Source: Mesorhabditis belari
Taxonomy: Eukaryota; Nematoda; Chromadorea; Rhabditida; Rhabditidae
Reading direction: 5' to 3'
Length of the DNA: 64,000 bases
NCBI GenBank assembly: GCA_958450365.1
Contig: CAUEEP010000411.1
Location: forward strand, 62,001 to 126,000
Within the stretch, counting starts at the first letter, position 1. The number at the start of each line of letters is the position of its first letter. The translations under genes were made by a program, and so were the position numbers. The notes below the pieces were generated by a model that saw only the letters and a list, made by a program, of their open reading frames with translations, had not been told where the DNA came from and searched no databases. Below, in pieces: positions 12,090-23,624 of the stretch.

Positions 12090-12715
12090 CTTTTTATTAT
12101 GCACTCCTGAGATTAAACTCTGATTTATTTAGAGAAATTTGAGGATTTCTCACTGATTATAGTCAGATTTTCCTCATGAAATCCCGGAAATAAAAAAAAA
12201 CTAGGGAATTTTTCAATTTGCATTTGAATATATGAGCTCATTCATTTCCTGTAGCTCTTGTGCTGTACTTTGGGCTTAGATTTGTAAACGGCGCACTAGC
12301 CTGGCGCACTAGCCTGGCGCACTAGCCTTTTGGTGCGCTAAATTGCCCATTTCTCAAAATCTAGTGCACCAGAAAGAGTGGATTTCTAGTTTTGAGCATT
12401 AAATCTCATGAAATCCCCTTTCCACAGCATTCTATTTCCTTCAAATTGCTAATTTTTCTAAATAAACACTAGAATCTTATTCTTCTTTTAAATCCTTCAC
12501 AATTTACATCGATTTACATCTTTTTAAACGTTTTTTGATCGCTCTCTCGGGAAATATTTTGATTTGTCGCAATCAAAGCGGAGAAATCGGCCAAAAAGAT
12601 CAAGAAAATAAATAAAGAAACAATCTGCTACAAAATGTGCTTTCAGTGCCTTTTTCAGTGCCTTCAAAGCTTTCTACGAAATCTAAACGGCATCCTGCAT
12701 CAGTTAAAGGGATTC
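12090..12715. other. AT-rich unique stretch, no gene seen
   Basis: Contains a short GGCGCACTAGCCT triplication at 12285-12325 and a remote partial inverse of it. I could not support any exon. Confidence 0.6.
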
Positions 12716-12719
12716 TGAG

Positions 12720-12915
12720 TACTCTCTTGCTACAATATCCCTAATTACAATATCTACAATATCCCTAATTACAATATCTACAATATCCCTAATTACAATA
12801 TCTACAATATCCCTTAATGCTACAATCCCTTATCGCTACAATCCCTTACTGCTACAATGTCCCTTACTGCTACAATCCCTTATTTCTACAATCCCTTACT
12901 ACTACAATATCCTTT
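12720..12915. repeat. CTACAATATCCCTAATTACAA array
   Basis: 16-25 bp units with CTACAATCCCTTA variants. Confidence 0.85.
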
Positions 12916-13337
12916 ATTTTTTTCGGTTCTTCTCCCTGATAATCATTTGTAGCTAAAATACAAGAAAAATCACTAAATTAGAGATTTTCCTTGGAAATTC
13001 AACAAATAAACCCCGCCAAACTTTGCTGAAAATCTGGGAATTCGGGTTTTCGATGCATCGATGATGTTGTTAATTTTACCGATCTTGTCTTTATTTAAGA
13101 ATTGTTCGGATCAAAAACCCTACAATTCATTTGGGAATTGCAAGAACAAAAGAAATCCTCTAGAAAAAGAGAACTTCTGAAAGAAGAAAACAAAAAAGTT
13201 TTCCAAAAAGCTTTTTCAAAGACTTTAGTTTTTAAAGTTGAACTTTTTCAAGTTGAACTCGTTGAACTCTTTTTTGTCCATCTCTTTGCTTCTTTCTGTT
13301 TCCAGGAAGTGATCAGAGTGCGCGACTCTGAGCACTA

Positions 13338-13545
13338 CTCAGGCTCAGACTTAGGCTTAGGCTCAGGCTGAGGCTCAGGCTTAGGCTTAGGCTCAGGCTG
13401 AGGCTCAGGCTTAGGCTTAGGCTCAGGCTCAGGCTTAGGCTCAGGCTGAGGCTTAGGCTTAGGCTTAGGCTTAGACTTGGACTTTAGCTTAGGCTTAGGC
13501 TTAGGCTTAGGCTTAGGCTTAGGCTTAGGCTCAGGCTTAGGTGGC
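13338..13545 (+). repeat. Interstitial telomere-like (TTAGGC)n with variants
   Basis: Runs of AGGCTTAGGCTTAGGCTCAG; TTAGGC is the nematode telomere unit, with TCAGGC and TGAGGC variants. Confidence 0.8.
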
Positions 13546-13699
13546 TGAACTCTTTAATTTAACTGCACACAACTGCAACCTGTAATACAACTGCACAACT
13601 CTGAGCACTTGGAGGTGGCTGAACTTCACGCCCCAGATTGAGAACCGATCACGTGATCGGATCTCAATCTCGTCTGGTCCTTAGCAATGGTACCCTTAG

Positions 13700-15205
13700 C
13701 TTTCTGGAGGTAATAATCTGGACACGATCAGTCACACTATTGGGGGAAAATTTCAAGCGAACATGGGTGAACAATGGGAAATTAGGGAATGGATAGGGCA
13801 CAGGCTTGGTTTGGGAATGGATAGGGTACAGGCTTGGTTTGGGAATGGAGAGGGTACAGGCTTGGTTTGGGAATGGAATGGAATCTGCTGGAGTGCGCAT
13901 AAGTAGCAGAAAGCTTTGAAGATACTTTTTGATGCGTAATGAATTGATCAGATCACTAGTCGGTTTAACAACCTCTCGGTTCCAATATCGGTTTAACAAC
14001 CTCTCGGTTCCAATATCGGTTTAACAACCTCTCGGTTCCAATGTCCAAACTTTTGCCATCGTCTAGATGACAGAAGTAGACTGTCAAGTAGCGGAGAGCT
14101 GGCGGAAGCTAGAAGCTTGCAATTCAGTTTTGCGGGGGTAAAACTTGTACAGTACTGTAGTGAATCATTTACCTTACAGCTCTAGTCTTCTAGCTTTAAA
14201 CCTTCGAATCCAATATCTGTTTTCTGAATGTTCGAACGAACCCAGTGATGTTTTCTGTTCTAATCCTAATCTCAAGCAATTCCATTTTTCTCTTTAATCC
14301 TAAGCCTCTAGGTCATTTCCCGTTTCCCTTCTCCCAATCTCCACAAAATGCATTCTTAATCCTTTTCTCAGACTCCTTTTATCAGTGATCATTCCTGGGT
14401 GGTCTGTTTCTTCCCGGACTTTGATTTAAAATCTCTCCCGTTCCCCGATTTTGACTTCAAATTTGAAACTCAGCAGTTTTACCATTTTTAGCCAAGTTTT
14501 TGGCTAACCAGCCTTTTAATACTCGAATTTATGCCCCTTTTCATTGATTTTGTCACTTTTTTACTTATTAACACAAAACTAGCTTGATTTTCTTTTTAAG
14601 AGCTGAAAACAGCTGAAATTCTATTGTTTACCCTAGGCAAAACCCATCAACTTCGATCCTTTACTACTTTAAACTCAATTTTCCTTGATAAATCTAATAT
14701 TTATTCGATTTATTCGATAGGATTTTTCAAGGAGAATCTTATAGAAAAAGAATTAGGCAGATTCATTGAGAATTGATGATTCTATGAGCGAAAGAACTTA
14801 GACCAAGCTGACTGTGCCCTATCCATTCCCAAACCAAGCCTGTACCCTCTCCATTCCCAAACCAAGCCTGTACCCTATCCATTCCCAAACCAAGCCTGTA
14901 CCCTCTCCATTCCCAAACCAAGCCTGTACCCTATCCATTCCCAAACCAAGCCTGTACCCTCTCCATTCCCAAACCAAGCCTGTACCCTATCCATTCCCAA
15001 ACCAAGCCTGTACCCTATCCATTCCCAAACCAAGCCTGTACCCTATCCATTCCCAAACCAAGCCTGTACCCTATCCATTCCCAAACCAAGCCTGTACCCT
15101 ATCCATTCCCAAACCAAGCCTGTACCCTATCCATTCCCTAATTTCCCATTGTTCACCCATGTTCGCTTGAAATTTTCCCCCAATAGTGTGACTGATCGTG
15201 TCAAA
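13700..15205. repeat. Inverted pair with 28-bp CCATTCCCAAACCAAGCCTG arrays
   Basis: 13710-13875 (GATCAGTCACACTATTGGGG..AGGGAATGGATAGGGCACAG) is the reverse complement of 15120-15205. Both arms grow inward into a 28-bp array: about 3 units on the left, about 11 on the right (14815-15135). The spacer 13880-14810 is AT-rich with no gene seen. Confidence 0.8.
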
Positions 15206-15534
15206 AATGATTTGAAAATATCGCCGTCAAACTGTTTTTTCTTTTGCCCCGTTCCGATCGACGAAGAGAACACGTGAAAAACATGCTTTTTAGAGCTAAT
15301 CTCTCGAAATTTCAGATTTCAGTGATGATCGACTCTATTTTCTGTAATTTATCCTTTTTTTGATATCTAATAACGCTTGTAAGGTGTGTAATTTGTACTC
15401 TTGTGGAAACGAACCTTTTCTGGCTTTTGTTCAATGGCTTTTGACTGAAATTCTTAATTGTTCGCGTACTTTTGGCTAAAACCCTTCAGTGAACAAGAGA
15501 TTAAGCTTAGCTGATATTAAACTACAATACTTTA

Positions 15535-16005
15535 CAAGTTACAGTGCCAGTGATAGTACAAGTTACAGTACAAATGACAGTACAAGTTACAGTACAGATT
15601 ACAGTACAGGTTATAGTACAAGCTACAGTACAAGTGACAGTACAGGTTATAGTACAAGTTATAGTAAAAGTTACAGTACAAGTTACAGTACAAGTTATAG
15701 TACAGGTTATAGTACAGGTTATAGTACAAGTTACAGTACAAGTTACAGTACAAGTTACAGTACAAGTTATAGTACAGGTTATAGTACAGGTTATAGTACA
15801 AGTTACAGTACAAGTTACAGTACAAGTTACAGTACAAGTTATAGTACAGGTTATAGTACAGGTTATAGTACAAGTTACAGTACAAGTTACAGTACAAGTT
15901 ACAGCATAGGCTTTGTATTAGATCTTGATTTCATTGGGAATACGGAATTCGATACAGGTTATAGTACAAGTTATAGTAAAAGTTACAGTACAAGTTACAG
16001 TCCCC
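15535..16005. repeat. 12-bp array AGTTACAGTACA
   Basis: About 38 units with AGTTATAGTACA and AGGTTATAGT variants, interrupted at 15905-15955 by a unique piece that recurs inverted at 30.0 kb. All frames are open by period. Confidence 0.95.
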
Positions 16006-16009
16006 TCCC

Positions 16010-16475
16010 CTAAGCCTAAGCCTAAGCCCTAAGCCTAAGCCTGAGCCTAAGCCTAAGCCTAAGCCTGAGCCTGAATCCCAAACTCTAGACTCAATCTTAG
16101 CTGAGACTGAGTTGAAGTCTGAGTCCAAGCCTAAGCCTGAGCCTAAGCTTGAGCCTGAGCCTAAGCCTAAGCCTAAGCCTGAGCCTGAATCCCAAACTCT
16201 AGACTCAATCTTAGCTGAGACTGAGTTGAAGTCTAAGTCCAAGCCTAAGCCTGAGCCTAAGCTTGAGCCTGAGCCTAAGCCTAAGCCTGAGCCTAAGCCT
16301 AAGCCTAAGCCTGAGCCTGAATCCCAAACTCTAGACTCAATCTTAGCTGAGACTGAGTTGAAGTCTAAGTCCAAGCCTAAGCCTGAGCCTAAGCTTGAGC
16401 CTAATCGTAAGCCTAAGCCCAAACTCAAGTCTAAGTCCAAGCCTAAACCCAAGCCTAAGCCTAAGCCAAAAAGTT
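16010..16475 (-). repeat. Telomere-like repeats with a higher-order unit
   Basis: GCCTAA runs interrupted three times by CAAACTCTAGACTCAATCTT AGCTGAGACTGAGTTGAAGT, giving a higher-order repeat of roughly 115-125 bp. The open frame of KPEPKPKPE type is a by-product of the 6-bp period. Confidence 0.8.
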
Positions 16476-16979
16476 CAACCTTAATAAAAACATTTAGCAA
16501 ACTTTTTCTGCATCGTCTATTCATTTTTTCTTGATCATTGATCACCAATCATTCAATGTAAACAAAAAAGCGCCGAGAAAATAGAAATAGCCCTAAAAAC
16601 AGACACAAATTTGATTTAGATTACAAATTTTACTTGACTTTTGACTCTTTTTCTCGAAAACGACTACCGTAAACTTTCTCGACTATTGTAATCTTCTTGC
16701 TTGCTTTAGTACTATAGAAAACTATCTCTAGTTTTGTCCACAGTTGTCCTGTAGCTATTCTGGATGGGGGGATTGGGCTAAAAGTTCTGTAAAGGTCGAG
16801 TTTTTTTTAACAGTAAATTGAACTTCTCTTAAAAGTTCAACTTTTCAACCGTAAACTGTCTCTTTTTATCAATTTTTTATCCACTTTTGAATTAAATTGT
16901 GGTACTGTAGCCGTTTTGGATGGTAAGCTAATCAATCTTTAATAAAAAGTACATAAAAATCAATTTACTTCATTTACTA

Positions 16980-18015
16980 GACTTTCCTGGGCTTTCCTGG
17001 ACTTTCTTGGACTTTCTGGACTTTCTTGGACTTTCTTGTACTTTCGTGGACTTTCCTAGACTTTCCTGGGCTTTCCTGGACTTTCCTAGACTTTCTTGTA
17101 CTTTCCTAGACTTTCCTGGACTTTCTTGGACTTTCCTGGACTTTCCTGGACTTTCTTGGGCTTTCCTGGACTTTCTTGGACTTTCTTGGGCTTTCCTGGA
17201 CTTTTCTGGACTTTCCTGGACTTTCTTGGACTTTCCTGGACTTTCTTGGACTTTCTTGGGCTTTCTTGTACTTTCCTGGACTTTCTTGTACTTTCCTGGA
17301 CTTTCTTGTACTTTCCTGGACTTTCTTGGACTTTCCTGGACTTTCTTGAACTTTCCTTGACTTTCCTAGACTTTCCTAGACTTTTCTAGACTTTCCTGGA
17401 CTTTCCTAGACTTTCCTGGACTTTCCTAGACTTTCCTAGACTTTCTTGTACTTTCCTGGACTTTCTTGTACTTTCCTAGACTTTCCTTGACTTTCCTAGA
17501 CTTTCCTGGACTTTCCTAGACTTTCCTAGACTTTTCTAGACTTTCCTGGACTTTCTTGGACTTTCCTAGACTTTCCTGGACTTTCTTGGACTTTCTTGGG
17601 CTTTCTTGTACTTTCCTGGACTTTCTTGTACTTTCCTGGACTTTCTTGTACTTTCCTGGACTTTCTTGGACTTTCCTGGACTTTCTTGAACTTTCCTTGA
17701 CTTTCCTAGACTTTCCTAGACTTTTCTAGACTTTCCTGGACTTTCCTAGACTTTCCTGGACTTTCCTAGACTTTCCTAGACTTTCTTGTACTTTCCTGGA
17801 CTTTCTTGTACTTTCCTAGACTTTCCTTGACTTTCCTAGACTTTCCTGGACTTTCCTAGACTTTCCTAGACTTTTCTAGACTTTCCTGGACTTTCTTGGA
17901 CTTTCCTTGACTTTCCTAGACTTTCTTGTACTTTCCTGGACTTTCTTGTACTTTCCTAGACTTTCCTTGACTTTCCTAGACTTTCCTAGACTTTTCTAGA
18001 CTTTCCTGGACTTTC
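16980..18015. repeat. 10-bp array CTTTCCTGGA with a 340-bp higher-order repeat
   Basis: About 103 units. The order of unit variants at about 17231-17570 repeats at 17571-17900 with offset 340 (for example CTTTCTTGGGCTTTCTTGTA at 17251 and 17591; CTTTCTTGAA at 17341 and 17681). Confidence 0.95.
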
Positions 18016-18019
18016 TCCA

Positions 18020-19005
18020 GGCGAGCAAAGTCCAGCTTTTACAGTAACTTCAGATAATCAAATGCAAATTGATACTCTGTAGGCTATAAATAAAGACAAG
18101 ATTACGGTATTAATAAAATAATTAATAGAAAGAAAATGAATAGAAATAGATTAATCAAAGACCATAACTTCAAAGCAAACAAACTCTTTAATTTTTATTG
18201 AATAACCCTGAAATTTTCGCTTGACCCCTTTCCCTTGCGGGTTGCTTTGCTGCTTGTTTTTTTTTTTTGTTTTTGAGCAAAAACTTTCAAGGTTGGCTTT
18301 TTGGTTTTACTTCCCTTCGCAAATCTATTTGATAAGATTGATAAAATGAATATAATTGATGATGAATTCAAAGAATTATAGCGAAAACCATAGAATCATC
18401 AATTCACATCAATCTATTCACTCATAGAATCATCAATTTTCAATCAATCTGCCTAATTCTTTTTCTATAAGATTCTCCTTGAAAAATCCTTTCAAATAAA
18501 TATTAGGTTTATCAGGGAAAATTGAGTTTATTGTGGGTAAAATAGGGATTAAAGTTGGGGGGGATAAAATAGGGATTTGACCTGTGCGTCCTCTTCGTGT
18601 CGCTCGTACGAAAAAATGGCGTCTGGCACACTGCCCAGGCATAGGAAATAAATAAAATCGCAGCTGTCCCTGTTTACAACTGTTCCTGTTTGCAACTGCA
18701 GCAATTTGGTCTTTTTTTTTCTCGAAAACTACTGTATTTTTCTCCATTTCCTTTTCAAAATATCGCTCGATCACTTATTTAAAAAAAAAAAAGAAGAAAA
18801 TTTCAATTGCTATATAATATGCTTTATTCAGTTGAATAGCGACAAAACAAAATGACAAAATGACAATAATTACCGAGGACACCACTCAAAACACACCCAA
18901 AAGATAAATATAAAGATAAATACAATAGATACCTCGAGAAAGAATCACAGAACAATCAAATCAATTGCAGAGATTGCGGCTTCTAGCCAAGGTGTGAATA
19001 TCACG
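18020..19005. other. AT-rich stretch, no gene seen
   Basis: Contains one arm of the 14.7/18.5-kb inverted repeat and a GC-richer patch at 18580-18640 (GTGCGTCCTCTTCGTGTCGC) that I cannot assign. Confidence 0.5.
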
Positions 19006-19007
19006 AT

Positions 19008-19212
19008 TTGGTTCCTTTTCGGTACAGATTTGGTTCCTTTTCTCTACAGCTTTGGTTCCTTTTCTCTACAGATTTGGTTCCTTTTCGGTACAGATTTGGT
19101 TCCTTTTCTCTACAGATTTGGTTCCTTTTCTCTACAGATTTGGTTCCTTTTCGGTACAGATTTGGTTCCTTTTCTCTACAGATTTGGTTCCTTTTCTCTA
19201 CAGATTTGGAAT
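19008..19212. repeat. 22-bp array GATTTGGTTCCTTTTCTCTA
   Basis: Nine units ending TCTCTACA or TCGGTACA. Confidence 0.9.
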
Positions 19213-19231
19213 GTTGGGGTATGAGAAAAGG

Positions 19232-19480
19232 CCCCCTGGATGGGGGTATCCTAAGATGGGGGTATCCTAGGATGGGGGTATCCTAGGATGGGGGTATCCT
19301 AGGATGGGGGTATCCTAGGATGGGGGTATCCTAGGATGGGGGGTATCCTAGGATGGGGGGTATCCTAGGATGGGGGGTATCCTAGGATGGGGGTATCCCT
19401 AGGATGGGGGTATCCTAGGATGGGGGTATCCTAGGATGGGGGTATCCTAGGATGGGGGTATCCTAGGATGGGGGTATCCT
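19232..19480. repeat. 16-bp array ATCCTAGGATGGGGGT
   Basis: About 15 units centred on the palindrome TCCTAGGA. Confidence 0.95.
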
Positions 19481-19669
19481 GTGTATAGAAGATACTCCAA
19501 TTCTAGATACCCCATCCTAGGAATGGGGCATCCTATGGATACCTCCTTCCTATTAAAAGCCATATCACGAAAAGGGTAAAAGAGGTAAAAGGTTCCAGAA
19601 TTTAATAACTCGATTAAGAAAGAAGCCGTGGGGGCTTTTAGAGGAAAAGTTGGCGTATTAGGCCTTCTT

Positions 19670-19765
19670 CTGGCCCCGTAGAGGCCCCGTAGAGGTCTCG
19701 TAGAGGCCCCGTAGAGGTCTCGTAGAGGCCCCGTAGAGGTCTCGTAGAGGCCCCGTAGAGAGCCG
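19670..19765. repeat. 22-bp array GTAGAGGCCCCGTAGAGGTC
   Basis: Four units, followed by GAGGCCAGAA repeats abutting the LINE relic. Confidence 0.85.
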
Positions 19766-19789
19766 AATTCAAAGAGGCCAGAAAAGAGG

Positions 19790-20100
19790 CCAGAAGAGGC
19801 CAGAAAAGAGGGGATCGGGATGAATACCTTTAACAATCTTAAAGCATTCCACTAAATCGATGATAAGGCGGCGTTGGTGTAACTTTTCAAGACCAAAGAT
19901 TTCAAAACCAAAGAGTTTCAATCTATCAGAATAACTAAAGGAGGATAATTTGTTAAAATTAATTTTATAAAGAGTAATTCTGGTGAATTGGCTGTGAACA
20001 TGTTCTATTTTTTGAATAAGCTTTAGTAGGAAGATAAATAATCTATGAGAATAACTAAAGGAGACCAAATCAAGAATAGAGCGGACAGAATAGAGCAATG
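19790..20100 (-). pseudogene. Non-LTR retrotransposon (LINE) ORF2 C-terminal fragment
   Basis: On minus: SYSDRLKLFGFEIF, LEKLHQRRLIIDLVECFKIV KG. This is the conserved tail after the reverse transcriptase of CR1/Jockey-type LINEs (YxxRLxxLGLxxLExRRxxxDLxxxFKI). Upstream RT motifs are absent, so it is a short 5'-truncated relic. Confidence 0.75.
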
Positions 20101-20104
20101 AATA

Positions 20105-20770
20105 AAGTATTATTATTAAAGATATTCAGTTAACCAACTGAGTATCACTCGACACACATTTTGAGTGCTCTTTTTATCTATGAAATATTAGGTTTTTTTT
20201 AAAAAACTATTTCACCCATCATGTAGCCAAGAACGCAAGGAATTTTTTGATATAAAACTTGAACCGGCTTGGTTTTTTGGATTTTGAGAAATTTGACGGC
20301 GCTGTTTTGGAACGTTTTCTATTATGGCGCTGTTTTGACTACCCCCCCCCCCCCAAATTTAGCTGTTTTTTTCAGAATTACGCTTAGATTTTATGATTAA
20401 TTGATGTTTTTCAGCTATTTATTGTCTTGGAAAGCCTAGCCGGCCAAGCCAAGCATGCGATGCCAAGCAAAAGCCAGCCAAGCAAAAGCCAGCCAAGCAA
20501 AAGATGCATTTTATCGACTGCACCGTGTTTTAAACCGTGAAACTCGATCTTCAAATCCAAAAGAAACGAACTCCTAAACGAAATCCCGATAATCCTTGCT
20601 TGTTCCCCGTTTTTTCCGCTCAAAAAAAAAGACAAAGCAATGCAAGCAATTCGCCGAATCACCTACGACTTTCATCAATCAATTTTTTTTCGCCAAATCT
20701 TTCACATTCCTCTTTTCCACCGCTTGAACTTGTGATTTCATCGTTTCTTTTTAAAGCTTAATCACTAATT
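20105..20770. other. Unassigned stretch
   Basis: Low-complexity, with poly-C at 20340-20356 and a small CAAGCAAAAGCCAGC repeat at 20445-20505. The short frames lack exon signals. Confidence 0.5.
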
Positions 20771-20774
20771 TAAC

Positions 20775-21175
20775 TAAAATAAGCTAATAAGTAGCAATTT
20801 TGACCAAAAATAAGCTAATAAATAGCAATTTTGATCGAAAAAAGCTAATAAATGACAATTTTGACTAAAAATAAGCTAATAAGTAGCAATTTTGACCAAA
20901 AATAAGCTAATAAATAGCAATTTTGACCAAAAATAAGCTAATAAATAGCAATTTTGATCGAAAAAAGCTAATAAATGACAATTTTGACTAAAAATAAGCT
21001 AATAAGTAGCAATTTTGACCAAAAATAAGCTAATAAATTGCAATTTTGATTGAAAATAAGCTAATATATGACTATTTTGATCGAAAAAAGCTAATAAATG
21101 ACAATTTTGACCAAAAATAAGCTTTAAATAAGCCAAAATAAGCCAAAATAAGCTTTAAATAAGCGAAAATGAGCG
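20775..21175. repeat. About 31-bp array AAGCTAATAAATAGCAATTT
   Basis: About 11 units (AATAAGCTAATAAGTAGCAA TTTTGACCAAA), decaying into AAGCCAAAATAAGCTTTAAA. Confidence 0.9.
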
Positions 21176-21493
21176 AAAATAAGGATTTCAACATTTTCAT
21201 AAATTTCCACCGATAGAAACATTCATCGATATCCTAATATCGATATCCTGATATCGACGAATGTTAGAAACTATTCGAAAGTTGTAAATCTCCTCTACAA
21301 AATAGGCTAAAACGTGTTTCAATTGATCGAAGCATTGAAGAAATTTCGAGGCCGAAATGCGAGTGACCAAAAAAAGGAATCGAGTCACTTTAGGGACAAG
21401 TTTTGTGTGCTCAAAATAGAGTTAGCTCCCCAAAATTGAAGATTTTAAAGAAAAAAAAAAAGGATAACTATATATCAATTCATTAAAAACGCT

Positions 21494-21926
21494 CCCATAA
21501 TGACGGTGGTGGAGTGTTGCGTAGTCTAGCTTTGAGCGAGTTTTTCTCGACGCTGGTTTATGCTAAAATATTCGTTTTGGTATCAAAAAATAGCCCTGAA
21601 TTTCAGCTATTTTTTGATACCAAAAACGCATTTTTTGAAAGTACGGACGCTTTGAAAAAAGTGAAAAAAGGTGCGGAGCATTGCGTAGTCTAGCTTTAAA
21701 CGAGTTTTTCTCGAGATTGGTTTGTGCTAAAATGTTCGTTTTGGTATCAAAAAATAGCCCTGAATTTCAGCTATTTTTTGACACCAAAGACGCATTTTTT
21801 GGAAGTACGGGCGCTTTGAAAAAAATGAAATACTAAAAAAGTTTTGCGACTACGCGACTTGCGAACTTTTGCGACTGCGACTACGCGACTGTACGAGGGC
21901 GGTGGGGTACTATTGCAGTATTTACG
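21494..21926 (-). mobile_element. MITE with nested palindromes, copy 1 (degraded ends)
   Basis: Contains two units of ATTTTTTGATACCAAAA palindromes and ends GGGGTACTATTGCAGTATTT. It is a reverse-orientation relative of 58351-58783, but its left TIR is eroded. Confidence 0.7.
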
Positions 21927-21927
21927 A

Positions 21928-22005
21928 TCAAGGTCAAGGTCAAGATCAAGATCAAGACCAAGATCAAGATCAAGCTCAAGACCAAGATCAAGATCAAGAT
22001 CAAGA
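21928..22005. repeat. CAAGATCAAGAT array
   Basis: 6-bp CAAGAT/CAAGGT units; a longer related array is at 53155-53500. Confidence 0.85.
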
Positions 22006-22007
22006 AA

Positions 22008-22190
22008 AGAACCGTATTGGAACCGTATTAGATCAAAAAAGGAACCGTATTGAAACCGTATTGGAGCCGTATGGGAACCGTATTGGAACCGTATTAGATC
22101 AAAAAAAGGAACCGTATTGGAACCGTATTAGATCAAAAAAAGGAACCGTATTGAAACCGTATTAGATCAAAAAAAAGGAACCGTATTGGA
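22008..22190. repeat. AACCGTATTGG array, locus 1
   Basis: Units AACCGTATTGGAACCGTATT and AGATCAAAAAAAGG. The same unit occurs at 35280-35515 and 63630-64000. Confidence 0.9.
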
Positions 22191-22554
22191 ATCAAGCTCA
22201 TCTACAGATCACTTCATGACTTCGAGACTATTTGACTCTCTCAAAACTCTGGGGTGTCGATCCCAAATTCTGGCATTTTTTTGGAAAAGCATTTTATTGG
22301 AAAAGAGCTATACAAAAAATGATTGAAGGTGACCGGAATTTCTAAAACGAAACAAAAAAAAAGGCACTTTGAGAGCAAAACTCAAACGAAATTGAAGGCG
22401 GCCAAAAAATGATTGATAACTGGGGAAATTTATGGAAAAAATTATGAAAAAAAAAAATTAAAAAATCATAAAATTAGGGCTATAAAATGAAAACGGATAG
22501 CTAAAAAGTGGAAATTTTCATTTATTTCACAAAACTTTTCCCCGGCTTTTGTCA

Positions 22555-22745
22555 TTTAACGGGAGTGGGACAAATGCGACCTTTTTTTTGCGCACCCGGA
22601 CATTTGCGCACCTTTTTTTCCGCACTTAGCCCATTAGCGCACCTTTTTTCGCGTTTTAAAAAAGCTCTAAAAGCTAATATTAACCAATTTCTATTCGAAA
22701 AGTTCTTTTTCTAGGTAATTTGAGGGCGTAGAATCGAAATTTTGC
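22555..22745. repeat. GCGCACCCGGACATTTGCGC element, copy 1
   Basis: Carries ACAAATGCGACCTTTTTTTT, CGCACCCGGACATTTGCGCA and AGCTAATATTAACCAATTTC. A direct copy is at 23625-23785, with the mariner relic between them. Confidence 0.7.
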
Positions 22746-22834
22746 AATATCAGAGCTTGTGGAAGCGACGTAACATATATAACCTTGCTAAACTATATCA
22801 GAAATTAGACGTGGGCACTACAAACGCTAACTTG

Positions 22835-23110
22835 CTTCAAATCTGATGGATTGACATGATCTATAGCTCAAAAAAAAATAGAGAATCTCAAGAGCTTTCG
22901 AATGAACTAAAGCACAATCAAAAATATTAATTCTAAAGAAAGTTACAGTGGTTTGTAGCATGACTCGATAGCTTCGACTACGCGCGTGTACGGTCCGTTT
23001 CCCTAAAAACCACTGTAACTTTCTTTAGGATTGATATTTTCATGTCCGTTCGAAAGCTCTTGAGATTCTCTATTTTTTGAGCTATAGATCATGTCAATCC
23101 GACAGATTTG
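22835..23110. repeat. Fold-back element abutting the mariner relic
   Basis: Left arm 22840-22960 and right arm 22995-23100 share GACATGATCTATAGCTCAAA and AAAGAAAGTTACAGTGGTTT in inverse orientation. The right arm stops where mariner coding sequence begins. Confidence 0.65.
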
Positions 23111-23536
23111 AATTGCGTCGATTGCGTCGTCAAGGCAATAACACGGCGACTACAAAATTCCTCCACGATAACGCTCGACCCCACACCGCAAAGATCACCC
23201 AGCAGAAAATCGAGGAATTAGGCTGGGAAGTTCTGCCTCATCCGCCATATAGCCCGGATTTGGCCCCATCCGACTACCACTTGTTTCGGTCGATGCAGCA
23301 CTCTCTAGCAGAAAAAAAAATTCAAAAACCGCGAAGAAGTTGAAATCTGGGTGTCCAACTTCTTCGAGTCGCAGTTGCCCGAGTTCTTCGAAAAGGGCAT
23401 CCATTCTCTGCGTGGAAGATGGCAAAGAGTCATTGATAATGATGGCGAATATCTTTTGGATTGAGGTTCTGTATTAGGATTTTTATAATAAATTTTGTTT
23501 ATGGTTCCAACGGAAGTTTCATCTGCACCAACCTAA
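23110..23536 (+). pseudogene. 5'-truncated mariner transposase with 3' TIR
   Basis: The plus strand reads [31 protein letters not shown], then, after a frameshift in an A-run near 23322, WVSNFFESQLPEFFEKGI and a stop after DNDGEYLLD. HDNARPH and [12 protein letters not shown] hold the second and third catalytic Asp of mariner (DD34D). It ends with the mariner 3' TIR, GAAGTTTCATCTGCACCAAC CTAATA. The N-terminal half and left TIR are missing. Confidence 0.9.
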
Positions 23537-23624
23537 TATTTTGAACTATCAATAAGCAAAGTATCGACGGAAATAAAATTTGATAACTCATTCGTTTCTA
23601 GAGTATTCTTTTCTTCGTCTTGTT

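Larger units (their letters stand above)
14655..18540. repeat. Distant inverted repeats bracketing a satellite-rich block
   Basis: 14655-14795 and 18425-18540 are reverse complements over about 115 bp, for example AATCTTATAGAAAAAGAATT and its inverse. Between them lie the right-hand 28-bp array, a TAC-type 12-bp array, telomere-like repeats and the 10-bp CTTTCCTGGA array. Confidence 0.6.

Noticed and set aside
15489..16534. STSYSTSY and PKPEPKPK frames resembling secreted or structural repeat proteins
   Set aside because: Translations of a 12-bp array and telomere-like repeats; the frames break at non-repeat interruptions.
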